DNA from: Hetaerina americana
Lineage: Eukaryota > Arthropoda > Insecta > Odonata > Calopterygidae
Assembly: GCA_022747635.1 (NCBI GenBank)
Contig: JAKTNV010000009.1
Location: forward strand, 69,338,407 to 69,402,406
Direction of reading: 5' to 3'
Length of the DNA: 64,000 nt
Both the position numbers and the translations under genes were made by a program. The notes below the pieces were generated by a model. That model did not search any database. It worked only from the letters and a program-made list of their open reading frames with translations, and was not told the origin of the DNA. Shown piece after piece: positions 1 through 12,112 of this stretch. The number at the start of each line of letters is the position of its first letter. Positions within the stretch are counted from its first letter, which is position 1.

Positions 1-1137
1 GTTGCTCAAAAAATTAAAATATAAGAAGTATTTTAAATAAGAAAATCCGGAAAAGGTGATCTATTAATCTGTTGCGGTTCTGTTGCCTGTAGATTCAAAA
101 ATCAACGCTAGAAATGAGAAAGGCCATGCCAATATTTTAGCATTATTTTTTTTCATGGATAGCTTCAATCTTAAACATGTTCCATTTTTCTCTTACGCTG
201 ATGGAGATAATAAGAAACAAGCAATACGATGGATTGAAATTTTGATATCATTTTCGCCAACGAATCTTCAGCAATTGCAATAATAGAGACTTCTTTAAAA
301 GGCGAGTCTTTCACTATAGCGCAGCTACGAGATGGTTTAAAAAGAGAAAAATCAATTTCAAAATAGTTTGGACCCGGAAACGTAGGATGTTTACTTAGCC
401 AATTAAAACTTTACATGGAATGACGTTAACATCATTATAAGAAAGATATTAATACTTTTATTCCAACTAAATAATAAAGGTTTTACATGTAATATTAAAC
501 CTGATATTAGTTTGTTTTCCGCGAGTTTAGAGACAACCTATGATGAAACGATTGGACATTCAGGTGCAGGTTTATTCGTAGTTAAGGTTGGGTTAAAGAA
601 ATATGTAGATTTTCTGCCGAAGATTATTACTGCCCATTAAACCTAGCTGTATCGAAATCATTTTGATCCTCAGAGCAAACAGCAGCCCTCTGTGTGGAAA
701 TCTCTGTAATTATCAGCGCAAAAGATCGATTAATTATGCTGGGAAAGTTATAAACTTAATATTTTTCGCTTTTCAAGGAGAATGTATCAGCAAATCACAC
801 GATAACGCACAATTATTAAAGAAGACGTGCTTGGCTACGGGATAATTATTAATGATAGCTCCTGTAATCATTGGCAAGATAAAAATTTTGAGGTACCACC
901 AGACATATTCAACATCCATTCTTCCATCGCACAATACAGAATCATTACAAAATCGAACCCTTAGAGCCGAAATATTCATTCTTGTTGTTATAAAACCCCA
1001 ATTAATGCTTTGGTCCGATGCAATTAGGCGTGAATAATTTATATAGGCATCAATGTGCACTAATATTCCGTTTTTGTGCATATGAAAAAATATATATCTA
1101 TGAAAATGCATCTAGGAACTAATTCTGTGCATATATG
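1..1137. other. Anonymous AT-rich sequence
   Basis: Short frames only, the longest about 112 codons on the minus strand, with no recognisable domain and no consistent coding signal. I see no repeat ends or RNA gene. Probably decayed intergenic or intronic DNA. Confidence 0.5.
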
Positions 1138-1218
1138 GCCGGCACTCTAACACCCATCGCCGCACGTCTTTTTGGTGGCTTAACGGGGTAATCTGCAGAT
1201 GAAGATGTATTCTTACAT
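1138..1218 (+). repeat. Retroposon 3'-end fragment, family D (copy 1)
   Basis: The segment contains CCGCACGTCTTTTTGGTGGC, then a GGGGTA block and a GCAGATGAAGATG tail. The same order (CCGCACACCTTTTTGGTGGC, AGGGTATTG, TAGATGTAGATGAA) occurs at 14248-14320, and a diverged reverse copy lies near 40473-40540. A shared 3' block ending in a GTAGAT-like tail suits the terminus of a non-LTR element or SINE. The parent element is not visible, so this is an unnamed repeat family. Confidence 0.45.
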
Positions 1219-1853
1219 TGGAAGTAAGGACGAAATGTTCAATGTGATTTCTAGGAGATCAATTGACCATGGTCGTAGAGAGTCCACAGACTGAATTCTA
1301 AGTCCCAGAAGTCATTACATGCTGCTGCTATTCGAATATTGATATCAAAAGCCAAAGATTACTCATTATTGGTAGTGGTTTCAACTCGTGATTAGAGCGA
1401 GTTTCAAAAACAAGTTTTAAAAACAGATGCACAGTTTTGAAAAGAGGAATTACGAGTTAATTCATTTGTTTTTTAAAAGTCCTATTGAGTATTTTTGTTA
1501 TTACAATGGTTGAGGATACATTATACTTTCAGCAGACTACAGTACCTCGTCATTTGGGTAAGTTATGAAAGCATACATTTCTTGACATCTTTTGTTTCGA
1601 CGAAGTTAATTTGGTTTCAATTCTACCTTCTACCAATCGTACTTTTCCCATTCTCTTATACGTACAGGGTTCGTCCGGAAAATAAGTGTACTGACTCCTG
1701 GGCTGGGCGCGCTCAGCACCGCTCTGACGGGCTGCGATTGGAGGGGGGTATGTTGGCAAGCGACGCTGAAAAAGGCAGTCGGCTCTGAGCTGTGGTGTAG
1801 TGAGGAGCTCTGTTAACGCGAACCTCCACGCTCGACCCACGTCACGGAACGCG

Positions 1854-2051
1854 ATGCCGAAGTTTTTGGAGCAGCGTTATTCCATCAAATTTGCGGTAAA
1901 GCTTGGGAAATCGTCTACCGAAACTGTCGGTATGATTAACCAGGCTTATGGGGAGTCAGCCATGTCCAGAAACATGATCTTTCGGTGGCACAAGATGTTC
2001 GTGGAGGGCAGAGAAGAGGTCGACGACGAGTCTTCGAGAGGTTCCCGATGA
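1854..2051 (+). pseudogene. Mariner transposase N-terminal HTH fragment
   Basis: The frame reads through a helix-turn-helix segment of the HTH_48 type found at the N-terminus of mariner transposases: FLEQRYSIKFAVKLGKSSTE, then a second helix with SRNMIFRWHKMFVEGREEV. I chose the ATG at 1854 because the text before it in the same frame is not transposase-like. The frame stops at 2049-2051, where the deletion joins it, one base out of frame, to the C-terminal remnant. The part that binds the terminal repeats may be mostly intact, but there is no DDE domain. Confidence 0.85.
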
Positions 2052-2136
2052 TGCCTTCGCGGGAGCGTTCCAGGAATGGGAACGCCGCTGGAACAAGTTT
2101 ATCGACTCACAAGGGTCCTATTTTGAGGAATATTAG
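2050..2136 (+). pseudogene. Mariner transposase C-terminal remnant
   Basis: In the +1 frame relative to the N-terminal piece, the text reads AFQEWERRWNKFIDSQGSYF and then a stop at 2134-2136. This matches the usual mariner ending (a W-x-x-R-W-x-K-C/F-I helix, then G-D/S-Y-F-E). It follows the N-terminal fragment directly, which locates the internal deletion junction near 2048-2052. The right terminal repeat starts 41 bp downstream. Confidence 0.8.
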
Positions 2137-2206
2137 CTTAAGATATGTAAAAGTGTAATAATTTTTTTTCCTGAGCTCAGTACACTTATTTTCCGGACGA
2201 ACCCTG

Positions 2207-3269
2207 TATACGTCATATCTGGGAAAACTGGAGTAAAAACTTGAATGAGTACGTAAAGTTTATTAATGGTTAAATACTTTAGTGAACAACCTTTTATATA
2301 ATCAAAGAAATAATTATTCTTCCTAGATGATGACGGATAATGGGACACTTGAAAAAATATTTTTAATATATATTCCATTGGAGTCAGTAAGTTGAGTTCA
2401 TTGGAGAGATAAAATAGGTGATACTCATTCGGGGTCATGGTGCATGATATTAAATGTATTTATCACTATATTTAATAGATGCAAGCCATTAAATGGGGTA
2501 AAAAAGGGGTCACCAATGACCTGGGGTTAACGCTCTTTGGCATTGATACTTTTGCTTTTCTCATTCCAAGTATTTGTGGAATATAGCTAATAAACCCGTA
2601 TTAAACCGCTGATGACTATTAGTCTATATAGTGCTAGGCTCTATCTTGGGTTTAAAAATATTTACAGTGGTTAACTAGAGACTCGCTCTTCCATACGGTT
2701 GCATTTGTTTTAGAAACTAATTTTTAACTTATGGAAGTAACTAGAATAACAAATTATCTGCTGCCATGAGTCTATTAATGCAATGAAACCAGACACTAGT
2801 CGCTGTGAATAATAGCAAAGTAAAAGTTCATCTGGTACGAGTAGTGCATGGTTTACAGTATGTAACGGATTTAAATGGTAAGAAGAAACAATACAGTGTG
2901 TTTATATTTAGCGTAGTTAAAATCTAAATCCGTAAATATTATAAGACCCAAGTCGCTATTAAGATTTATCACTTTAAATGAATTGGATTTTTATAAAAAT
3001 CATAGAATACAGTTCGGGAAGTCCTTTGAAAGACATCCCATGTACAGGAATTCCTACTTCAGGTGATCCAAACTATATTCAATATCATCCTCAGACGATA
3101 TTTCACTACCTTCAATGTGATGATCTCGAAGAATATCATATGTGATTCAAAAATCGCACCATTCACTCGCATTCCGCGCAATCTGCTTGTCATTCTGCAT
3201 GAACCTTCTAGAATGTGGAAGCTCCAATCGTGAGTGACAATTGTGATGGTCTGATTCGAAATGTTCAGC
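2207..3269. other. Anonymous AT-rich sequence
   Basis: No recognisable gene, repeat terminus or RNA. The 101- and 70-codon minus-strand frames have no domain-like content. Confidence 0.45.
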
Positions 3270-3770
3270 ATCCATTACGGTATTAAACGGGACAAATGCG
3301 AAACATTCCTTTCCGCACGCGCTTTGGTGCGAAAATATTGTCCTTCCTTTAGGATTTCCACTTGATGATTTTCAAATAGCTTCGCATGTAGTCTCCTGCA
3401 CTCGCTCGCTGCCCGCCGAGATACTTTCCGGGCACACAAAGGCGACGTGCACCAAACGCTAAAAATGTCTGATGGTCTCCCACCACTCTTCCCCCTCCTG
3501 ATGCGCATCCCTTCTCCCCCCCTCCTAATCACGTTCATCCCTACCCCCCCCCCACGTCCAGACGCCGTTGCCCCGAAACCCATCAGCAATTTACTTCGAA
3601 ACTTGTGACGCAGAAGGAGAGAAACCGCGACTCGGAGCGGGGAGGGATGCACTTCCATCGCTCGTGGGAAGCGGACAGGGATACCAACAAGGGGTAAGGG
3701 TGTATTCGCAGTCCTCACACTTATCCACTTCCGTAAAAGCAACATCCGATCCAGACCAGTAATCTTTCCT
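3270..3770. other. GC/CT-rich island
   Basis: The block is markedly GC-rich against AT-rich flanks, with long C runs around 3515-3560 and scattered CpG. Overlapping frames are open on both strands, the longest a 156-codon minus frame. The translations are compositional (R/G/P/S-rich) and match no family I know, so I do not call a gene. Confidence 0.5.
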
Positions 3771-5500
3771 TTTTTTCTCGTGCACTTTGATTTATTTATT
3801 CATTTTTTTTGCAATACCACCCCTCCTTTCCCCATCATGCCCCAGTTCCACAAAGGCGTCAATGGTGGGAAAAACTGTCTCCAAAGTGACCCAAAAGAAC
3901 GGGAGAGAAAGGGTGGAGGAAAAATGAAACGAAATCGAAGGGGATAAACAAAGGAGATGCGATATAATGAGCACGAAAGTTATTTCCGTCATACTTTTCA
4001 CCATTCACCCTTTCACCACTGGGGCCTTTTTTTATTTTCGGGAGTGGCGCGGCGATTGACGGGATAAAGGGACCGAGGCTATCGCCGGAGTCCGTCGAGG
4101 ATGCATCCGTCGCCTCAGTGATGAGTTTTTCGGTAAAAAATATTCTACAGCGTTTTCTTCAAAACCCCTCTGTGCCACACATAAGAGTCTGCAAAGCGTG
4201 CATGGAGTTTGCGATGATTATTGTCGAACGGGAGAGCAGGAAAATCATTAGCGTCTAAAATAAAACATTTGTATCGTCTTGCCTCATTTTCGCATGCTTC
4301 AGTTGTTTACAAATTCATCACTGCGGGTGTTAAATACTCAAAGGAAAAAAATTTAAAAAAATTTCCAGGATTTTTTATCACATAAGTCTTTGTTGTTAAT
4401 TACCTGGTCTACGTTCCCTGCACCCTGCATTGGTTTGAGTGAAATGAGTTGGCAAAGAATTAGATTGTCAATTTCAGATCATAGAATTGTCGTATTGACA
4501 CGGTGGAAAATTTGTATTGACCATTGAAGAATATTATATCAATTGAAAAACAGTTATCTCTTAAGGTTCAGGCAAAAATCAGTCAGAATTAGAAAAATAT
4601 ATCACTGGTTGTATTGAAGCATGTTAAAGGCATGATTAAAACCGTAGTTATGTATGTCGTTCTAGATTACCTTGCTCTGATGCATGATTTTCAATATTAA
4701 AGAAAAACCGATGAACAATATGGATATCGATGTTGTAAGGAAGACTTCCAAGGTGAGGTGAAGATGATGCGAGGGTTTTTGGGTTGCCCCCGAGTCATTT
4801 CGTTTGACTGGACGACGGTCTCCCTGGAATGGCAGGGAGAGCATCCTCAGGTCTAGAGTGAGCTAAAATAAAGGGAATCCAAAGATGCTGACTATAAAGC
4901 CAATCGTATACCAGCAAGATGGAATAATGTGGGAGGAACTCTAAAATCATGGTGCCATTCATAAGTTGGTGTACGCATATCAGCTGTTGGCCAATTAAGT
5001 CTGACATTTGTTACCGTAAGAGGACTGATTTTGTTAAATATATTCTTAATGACAAGGAAGATAGAGGAGTCAATGTTACCATTGCCACTTATTGCTATGC
5101 ATAACATCAATTTTAAATAAAATTATTTTATGAATCTAAAAAGTAGACAATACAAATATTTTTAGAGAAAAACTGTACGCGCATTAGTTATAAAATTATA
5201 ATATTCCCCAAATAAATTATAAGACCGCTTTCGTCATGCTAACCTTGAGTAGAAACGGTGCACAAGCGATTCCTGTGTTGATAAACTAATGCGACAAACC
5301 TTTAATTATAAGGAAACCAGCCCTGCAAAGCCAGTTTCCTCAAACGCCGCTCCGACAACAGAAATGCTAACGTTAACGTTGCATTGCGTCTTAGGAAATA
5401 GGAGACCGGCATTTTCTCTCTAATATCCCAATTCCGAGTGCATAAATGATCGAAAGCCTTTCGACATTGGACCTATCTTATCGTCAGATTGTGTTGAGGG
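3771..5500. other. Anonymous AT-rich sequence
   Basis: Only short frames and T/A homopolymers. No transposon ends or structural RNA seen. Confidence 0.4.
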
Positions 5501-5790
5501 TGATAAGAAGTCCCAGATCGCCTGGGAGAGAGGGAGAGAGAGTGGAAGGGGAGAAGAACTGATGTTTGCTTCAAGTGCCCCTCCCTAACGTGTGGCGAGG
5601 GATGGGGTATATTGTATCTAGGCACCCAGAAGGGCTGCGGGGACGTAGGGCTCAGCTAAGACGGGTGTGGAGTGAGACACCGGGGAGGGGCAGAGGAATG
5701 CTGCATGAGGGGCCTGCTTCGAGGGGTATGAGGAGTTTCCCGCTGAGGGGAAGAGGCTCTTCGATATCAAGGAGTTAAGTCACAGGCGGC
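5500..5790. other. G-rich island with GAGAG tract
   Basis: A purine tract (GGGAGAGAGGGAGAGAGAG) near 5523-5542 leads into G-rich DNA with several GGGG runs. The 70-codon plus frame is R/G-rich and looks compositional. Confidence 0.45.
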
Positions 5791-7590
5791 AACAACATCT
5801 GTGTCCATAACCCTTTGGAGTCAAACATTAGTCGACGGAGTTGGCGCAATGTGGGGCGCAAATGAGAAGATAGCTGATGTTGGTGCTCTGATGGGTTGCG
5901 AAAGTTCTTATCGTAGATAAGCCATTTGCTTTGGATAAAATAAGGTACCTGAGAATGCTCGTGGAATATTCCCTGTCGGCAGAGGTAACACTACAAATCC
6001 GTCGCTGCAAGAATCTAAACCTTGAATACAATTTCCGACTTATTACTTCCCGTTTAACACGAACCTAGACCATACATCCACGTATAGATAAGACCAATAG
6101 TCAATACCAAACTACTACCATAGGCTTGATGTTTTTCTACGAGGGAGGATGTTTTGAAAAATTCATACCAAAATATCCATATATATCTTAAATGAATTAA
6201 AGTCTACGCTAAAAATTCCTTTAATCTAGCTGTCTGAATAGCTAATATAATATTGAGATATGAACTTGCGGTATAATAAAAGGACAAATAAATGTAAATG
6301 AAGAGAAAATTAAATTTATTTTAAAATTTTAGCAAATTTGATTCGCCAAACATGTTGTAAACCATCTAGGAATAACGAAAACTCTATATAGTGAACTAAA
6401 ACATTTTTCTCTTGATAAGCCACTACAGACTTCAAAAGTAGAAAATTATTATTACCGAGTTGTCGCAAATCCTTGGAGTATCAACTCACTTGTGTAATTC
6501 ATTTCAACGCATCCTTTTATAAGACAAGGAGGAATCAAACGCCAGCTTTTCAAATAATTTACTTTTACCGAAATCTCCGGAGGCCAGCTGATTAGTCAGT
6601 CCGACTGAAATAAATTTCAGTTTCAACATTTATCCATTGTCCACTGTTAACGAGTGGTTGAGATCGAAATAGCGGGATGGGCATTATAACCTTCAGCTCC
6701 GAAGATGTTGGCTCAATATCAATAGAAATTTAATTTATCGTAAACATAACATATCTATAAAATGTGTGATACGTAAATATTGCACATTATTGGCGGTGAT
6801 TACATAGTTATCTACATAAACTTCGACTGTGAAGGCAGTGGAAATTTTTAGAGAGGGCGCGACAATTGGTAGATTTTTTACAAGGTAGATGGAGGAAAAT
6901 AAAAAAGGTTGGGGATAATATGAGCATAAATACATTTCCTCTACCTGCAAGTTGCTGAAGAATGAGTTTCAGCCACTCTGCATCGTCTTACCGACGGCCT
7001 CTTATATCAGTTATAGTACTAGAACTTAGGAATAAAAGAAAACTCAGATCCAATACGTACGATATTTTCCTTTGGATGAAAGTTCTCATATGAAATCTTA
7101 CGATTACTGGTATGGAAATTTACGGCTTAGATATAAAACTTAAGAAAGGAATTCGACATTAGCCAGATATGAAAAATGTCCATCAAGGAATGAGAACAAA
7201 ATTGAAAAATTGAAACGTTGTGATTGCCACGTGTTGATTGCCACGGGGAAAAATACAATACGAAGACATAATGTGTGTAAATTGAGCATCAGCTATCCTT
7301 CCATGCATAACCTATCGTAAAAAAACCCTGGGATTTCAAAGTAATTGTAACTTTTCCCCCAAAAATTTCAGTTTCAATGTAACAAACCAATAGGCTCTAA
7401 AGAAATGTAAACTGATTAATCTGAATAAATCACCAATTTAAATCAAAATATAGGTTAAATGGCCTCTTCTCAAGTGTTCCATTCAATAAGGCCATGCAAA
7501 TATTTTAGCAGCATTCACATTATCGGGACAATTAACAAAGCTAGTAGGCAAGAAAGCAGCAAAAACGTACTGGTAATTTGGACTTCGGTT
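5791..7590. other. Anonymous AT-rich sequence
   Basis: No recognisable feature; short frames only. Confidence 0.4.
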
Positions 7591-8060
7591 AAGGTGTCAA
7601 CCCTCCCGAGGTGAGAACAGGAAGTTGCCCCCCGCCGCCGCGCCGGTCGTCGCCGCGACTCACCTGTTGTCCTTCCCCGTCCTCCGCAGCTAAGCAACGC
7701 CCCGCCACAATCTCCGAATCCCTCCCTTCCTCCCCAGGTACGCATATGGCTCATTCTTCACCGCAACACATCTCCCACTCAGATGAGAAAGCCAGCACGC
7801 ACACAAATCCCCTGGAGTGTCGGGAAAGAATATAAAAAAATAAGCTCAAAAAACGAAGGGAGAGGGAGATAAGAGAGGGTTTTGAGGGGGTGGAGGGGGG
7901 GAAGTGGATTACTCCCTCAAGTTGGGTCCTTCGGCTCCCCTTCCCTCGCCTTCTGCTCCGAGTCCCGCCTTCCTTCCCCGCATCACTCTCCCGTCTCTTT
8001 ACCCTTCTCCTTGGTCGGATTCCATCTCCTTCGTGGAATTACATTTACCCCCGCAGATAG
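7590..8060. other. GC/CT-rich island
   Basis: CpG-rich DNA near 7625-7700 contains CCGCCGCCGCGCCGG. A purine tract (about 7855-7905) then switches to a pyrimidine tract (about 7920-8030). Open frames on both strands are low in complexity. Function unknown; it could be regulatory. Confidence 0.5.
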
Positions 8061-9440
8061 GCACCTCCATAATCGACGGTTTTGCTTCCACCTCAATCAA
8101 TAGTTGCATATTCCAAGTTACTCTCTGCGTTTGGCAAATCAAGGGGTTTATCAATGGACTTCTCGAGAGTAACGAGTTTGGGATTAATTGGTCACAAGTT
8201 GTAATACAATAATGATGAAAACAACCTTTTTTCTAAACGATTTTTATTCCTTGGTGCTTGAGAATTCTAAAACGCATATGTGTATTTTCTCGTTCATATT
8301 TTACAAGTTTGTAGGCGTCTATTATAAACAAAATCAGTCTGACGATGACATCGAGATCAACCTCTGGATGGAAAATACGTAGTGAGTCTAAATACGTTCC
8401 CCAGATAAACATATCCTGGGGTGTATGAAATAGCTGTGAGCCTATTATCTCTCCTACGATGCGATATTATTAAAGTTTTTAAGCATGTCAAAAATAGGAA
8501 TGAAGTAGATGGGGGTTGGAGAAACACAGATTCATATTGGATCCCCACTTCTATAAACGTTATTCTTGTTTAAAGTATTTATCTTGTGATATCATATTAG
8601 CCTCCAGCATTTTATTAATAAGGCTATTTAAGTAAGTAACTTGGCCGGAGGGCAAACAGTAGAGATGGTGAAACAGCTCACGTCTTTCAAAAATCTTTTG
8701 AAAACATTGGGCACAGAATAAATCGATTAAGGAAAATATTTTTAGCAACCAATGTATTTCCAAAGAGGTTTTTAACTGCGATTTTTAAAGAAAGGGTGAA
8801 AAAATTTAAAGAGAAAAAAATACAAACGGAGCGTACTGTTTTGTTTTTCCGAGACTTGGTCTCAGGGAAGAGGGTACTGCATGTTTCTCAGATGTGGATA
8901 TGGAGAAATATTTTGAAAGAGATGAAGCCGTTTTTTCCATCAGAAGAAGACAAGTAAAACGAGGGAGAGAAGAGCTTTAAAAACTGGTGGAATTTTGAAG
9001 TATGTGAAAGAAGAAGGGCTTCATGCATACATGGACAGATTTAATGAATAGGGATTTAGACTGGCATCAAAGTGGGTACCGAAATATTATGTGCATCAGA
9101 GAAAGGTAATAGCGTACAGGTACTGTATGACTCAGCGATCTTTAGTTGGCGTATACAAGTAAATGCTTTAAAAGTCCGCGATGTTATTCAATAGCTGCTG
9201 TGGATCGCACAAAATCGATCTCCAATTCTTTTAAATCATAAATATCAAAATCTAATGACAGCCGCAAACTCGAATACAAAATCTGCGCACTTGAAACTTG
9301 TGTTGTCTGTGCGTGACCCGACGGCAACAAATCTAAAACATTTTGTCGATGTTCTTATACAATCGGCAGACGAGGGCATTCTCTACCATTGCAGGAATCT
9401 CACCGAGTTCTTTCAATAGCTCGAGTGTGCTTCAGACTTC
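8061..9440. other. Anonymous sequence; weak LTR reverse-transcriptase-like frame at 8560-8763
   Basis: Mostly AT-rich unique sequence. On the minus strand, part of the 8560-8763 frame reads LPSGQVTYLNSLINKMLEAN followed by MI. This vaguely resembles the segment before the reverse transcriptase palm in Ty3/gypsy-type polyproteins (L-P..Q...I..ML..gII). No supporting palm motif is visible nearby, so I leave it uncalled. Confidence 0.3.
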
Positions 9441-9725
9441 TCGATCCCCAAGCCTGCGAGCCACACTGTCGATGATTTCTCCTTTTAGGCCCCTCTAACG
9501 CAACTCTTGCCCCACAAGAGCCGCTCGTCGCCCTGCACCCTTCCCACTTCCCGAAGAAGACCAGGAAAGTGTCCGCGTTCCGTCATAAAGAGGTCTTTTT
9601 ACGAGGGTCACCGAGGAAGGGAGACTGTGGCATTGGGGCCACCGCAAACACTCTTCGCCCACGGCGACACCACCTCGCCCCAGAGCGAAGCGTTCCAGAC
9701 CACTCTGCGTCGCGAGATTGTGAAA
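9440..9725. other. GC-rich island
   Basis: CpG-rich stretch with an 80-codon plus frame (9507-9749) of charged, R/P/S-rich composition. I do not recognise a domain. Confidence 0.4.
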
Positions 9726-10860
9726 AAAAAAGAATTTGAGGCCAACTAATAAGATTTCACACGTGTTTTGTTTGTGTCAGACGTTCCCCGGAGTAGACGG
9801 AGATCCCCTTGCTTTTTTTATTTTTTTTTTGGGTTCGTCTTAATCAAAGGACAGCACGTGGTGCAGGTGTTACTCATTCCTGGGATGGAATCATTCGTCC
9901 TCTCAGGAGGAAAACAGTCTCTGCTCCTCGTTTGCAGGGTCTGCAGTTCTCTATTCTGCTCACGTTTCATAAGTAGATAAATATTGAATACCAATAACGG
10001 TTCCTGTTCAAACATTGAGGGACAGATTCAAAAAAGCAACATCATACGATACATGCCCGACTTGCCCTAAAAGAAATAACCAAAAATAATTTTGCATAGC
10101 TTTCGCTTGAAATTTAAATTCCAGAAAAATAATATTGACTATGATTACGTTGTTTAATCATATCCAATGCGGCTGAACAGCATGAATACGAGATGTGACT
10201 TGAAAAGTCATGCTGTTCTAGAATAAGAAAATCCACGACTCATACGATATCAATTCCTATGATGGAGATATATCTGCAAACGTTAGAAAGAAAAGTAGAT
10301 CCATGAATTGGTCGCTAATATCGGGTGTATCGATTGATCGCATGAGTCGTACTCTCAATTGATGCTGGTTCAAATTTTGATTCTGCACATTATTGAGATC
10401 ATAATTTATGACAATACGATGAGGGAAGATTTTATGAGGCCAAGGCATATTTCAATGAATAAATCTGAACTTTGCACGTTTATGATCGTGTTAATTTAAC
10501 ATGAGATATTTGGACAAGTTTAGAGTTGAAAATATCTTCTTAATCCTCAGTTCGTAAGAAACTTAAGCCATCTTAACCTATATGATAAAGGTCACCAAGT
10601 GCCCCTGGGATGGTCATGAGTATATCATATAAATTAAGGGGTAGGTTCAACTCCCAGCAACATCTCATCCAAGTTTTTCCTTACAACTCAAGAATCATTC
10701 TCTGCTCTCTTTTTCTTCGAAATATTTGACTCAAATGACCATATTTCTCCTTTTTTATCCCCTCTTCTTTCCTCCGTTTTCTTCTCACGCGAAAACTACT
10801 TGTTGACTCATCCCTTAAGTGAGACGAAGAAGTCTTCTCCACGATTCTCTGAAGCGGATT
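9726..10860. other. Anonymous AT-rich sequence
   Basis: A T-run lies at 9815-9831. No gene or repeat terminus recognised. Confidence 0.4.
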
Positions 10861-11110
10861 CACTTAAGCGAAAGGGTCTTCAAAAACACTCAAAGAGCTC
10901 GCGCGGAGAGCCCGGCAGGCTGACGTCTCCGTGGCCGTCACGAGTTTAATTAAAAGGGTCTCCGTCAACAATACCCCGTCCGCCTTTTCCTTCGCCCCCA
11001 AAAAGTGTACCCTTGGCATTTCCGATGCGTCAATCCTTCATTCACTCCAACACACCCTGTTCGCCTGTGCTGTGTGTGCCATCCTCCAGCAGCGTCTCCA
11101 GCTGTTGTTT
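10860..11110. other. GC-rich island
   Basis: CpG-rich around 10898-10940 (CTCGCGCGGAGAGCCCGGC). The 91-codon plus frame 10931-11206 has no recognisable domain. Confidence 0.4.
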
Positions 11111-12112
11111 GAAAATACGTTAAACCCCTCCAAAATTTTCATCTTTCGACTATGCACCCTGGTGCACTTTATCATTGGAAAAAGGATTTTCAAGCACAAC
11201 CTATAACTACTTACCCCCTGAAAGCCACTGCTGGGATGGATCACACCTGAGTATGCACTATTCACAATAATAGCAATCGTAATAACTGATTTTATTTGCA
11301 ATTGAATGAAGCATTTTATTTCGAGCTTTCCGTTATATTATCTGTTGGTTAAATTTAATTTAAAATCCAAATGATTGTCCTAATTGCAAAATAATTCAGA
11401 TGAAAAAATCAGGAAATAAATTGTCTTCAAGTTTACAAGAGGGAAATACCCTATATTTCCAACATAGGGCTGTTTGTTTCCTTTTAACAGGGCAGCCAAA
11501 CTAGTGAGTTTTATTGTGCCATCTTTCAATGGCTAGCAACTATTCCCATTTCTCAATGCAAGTCATAAATCAAATCTAATACAAAATGATCAACCATATA
11601 CAATTTGAGAAGCGAAAACAAGAAATCCTCTGTTATATTTAATTTTTATTTTCACAGTACCCTAAGCATAAAATATGTTTTACAATTAAAAACTCATCAC
11701 TTTTAATACTTAACAAATTCAGTGATATTTTAGTTGTAATATCCAATGTTAATATTTGTTCCTAACGTTTAAATCACTTTTAAACGGCTACTTTGAACAT
11801 TTGAACCTCTCTAACATTAGCGTCGCAGCCTTTTCTTCAGATTTGATGCAGGCTGCGATATACTGCACCATTCCAGGATTATATCTCGGCCCTCGGATAG
11901 CCTATTCTTATCCTCATGGCTCCAAATACATAACAGCATTGTCAACTCAATCTTTGGCAAACCACAATATTCAACATGCAAATCTGCTTAAAACCGAGCG
12001 ATCCGTGCAAACGAATCCGGACTAAACGAACTGTAAGGAGTAATATGCTAAGTTCAACAGATTCAGGCTTGAGGTCGTGGAAGTTCATCATAATGAAATA
12101 AGGACAATTTGC
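11111..12112. other. Anonymous AT-rich sequence
   Basis: No recognisable feature up to the start of the palindrome at 12113. Confidence 0.4.

Larger units (their letters stand above)
1665..2206 (+). mobile_element. Internally deleted mariner-like element, 542 bp, perfect 30-bp terminal inverted repeats
   Basis: The ends are perfect inverted repeats of 30 bp (1665-1694 and 2177-2206), starting CAGGGTTCGTCCGG, and each is flanked by TA (1663-1664 and 2207-2208), the mariner target-site duplication. The interior keeps the transposase N-terminus (1854-2048) and its extreme C-terminus (2050-2136) but lacks the whole catalytic region, about 800 bp in a full-length mariner. It is therefore a non-autonomous, MITE-like deletion derivative. 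The intact repeats suggest it is comparatively young or could still be mobilised in trans if a cognate transposase exists elsewhere. Confidence 0.9.

Noticed and set aside
3275..3745. 156-codon minus-strand frame
   Set aside because: Low-complexity R/G-rich translation in a GC-rich patch; plus-strand frames are equally open and no domain is visible.
9600..9625. TACGAGGGTCA match to the left end of the mariner at 47009
   Set aside because: Only 11 bases match, with no partner end and no transposase text nearby; probably chance.
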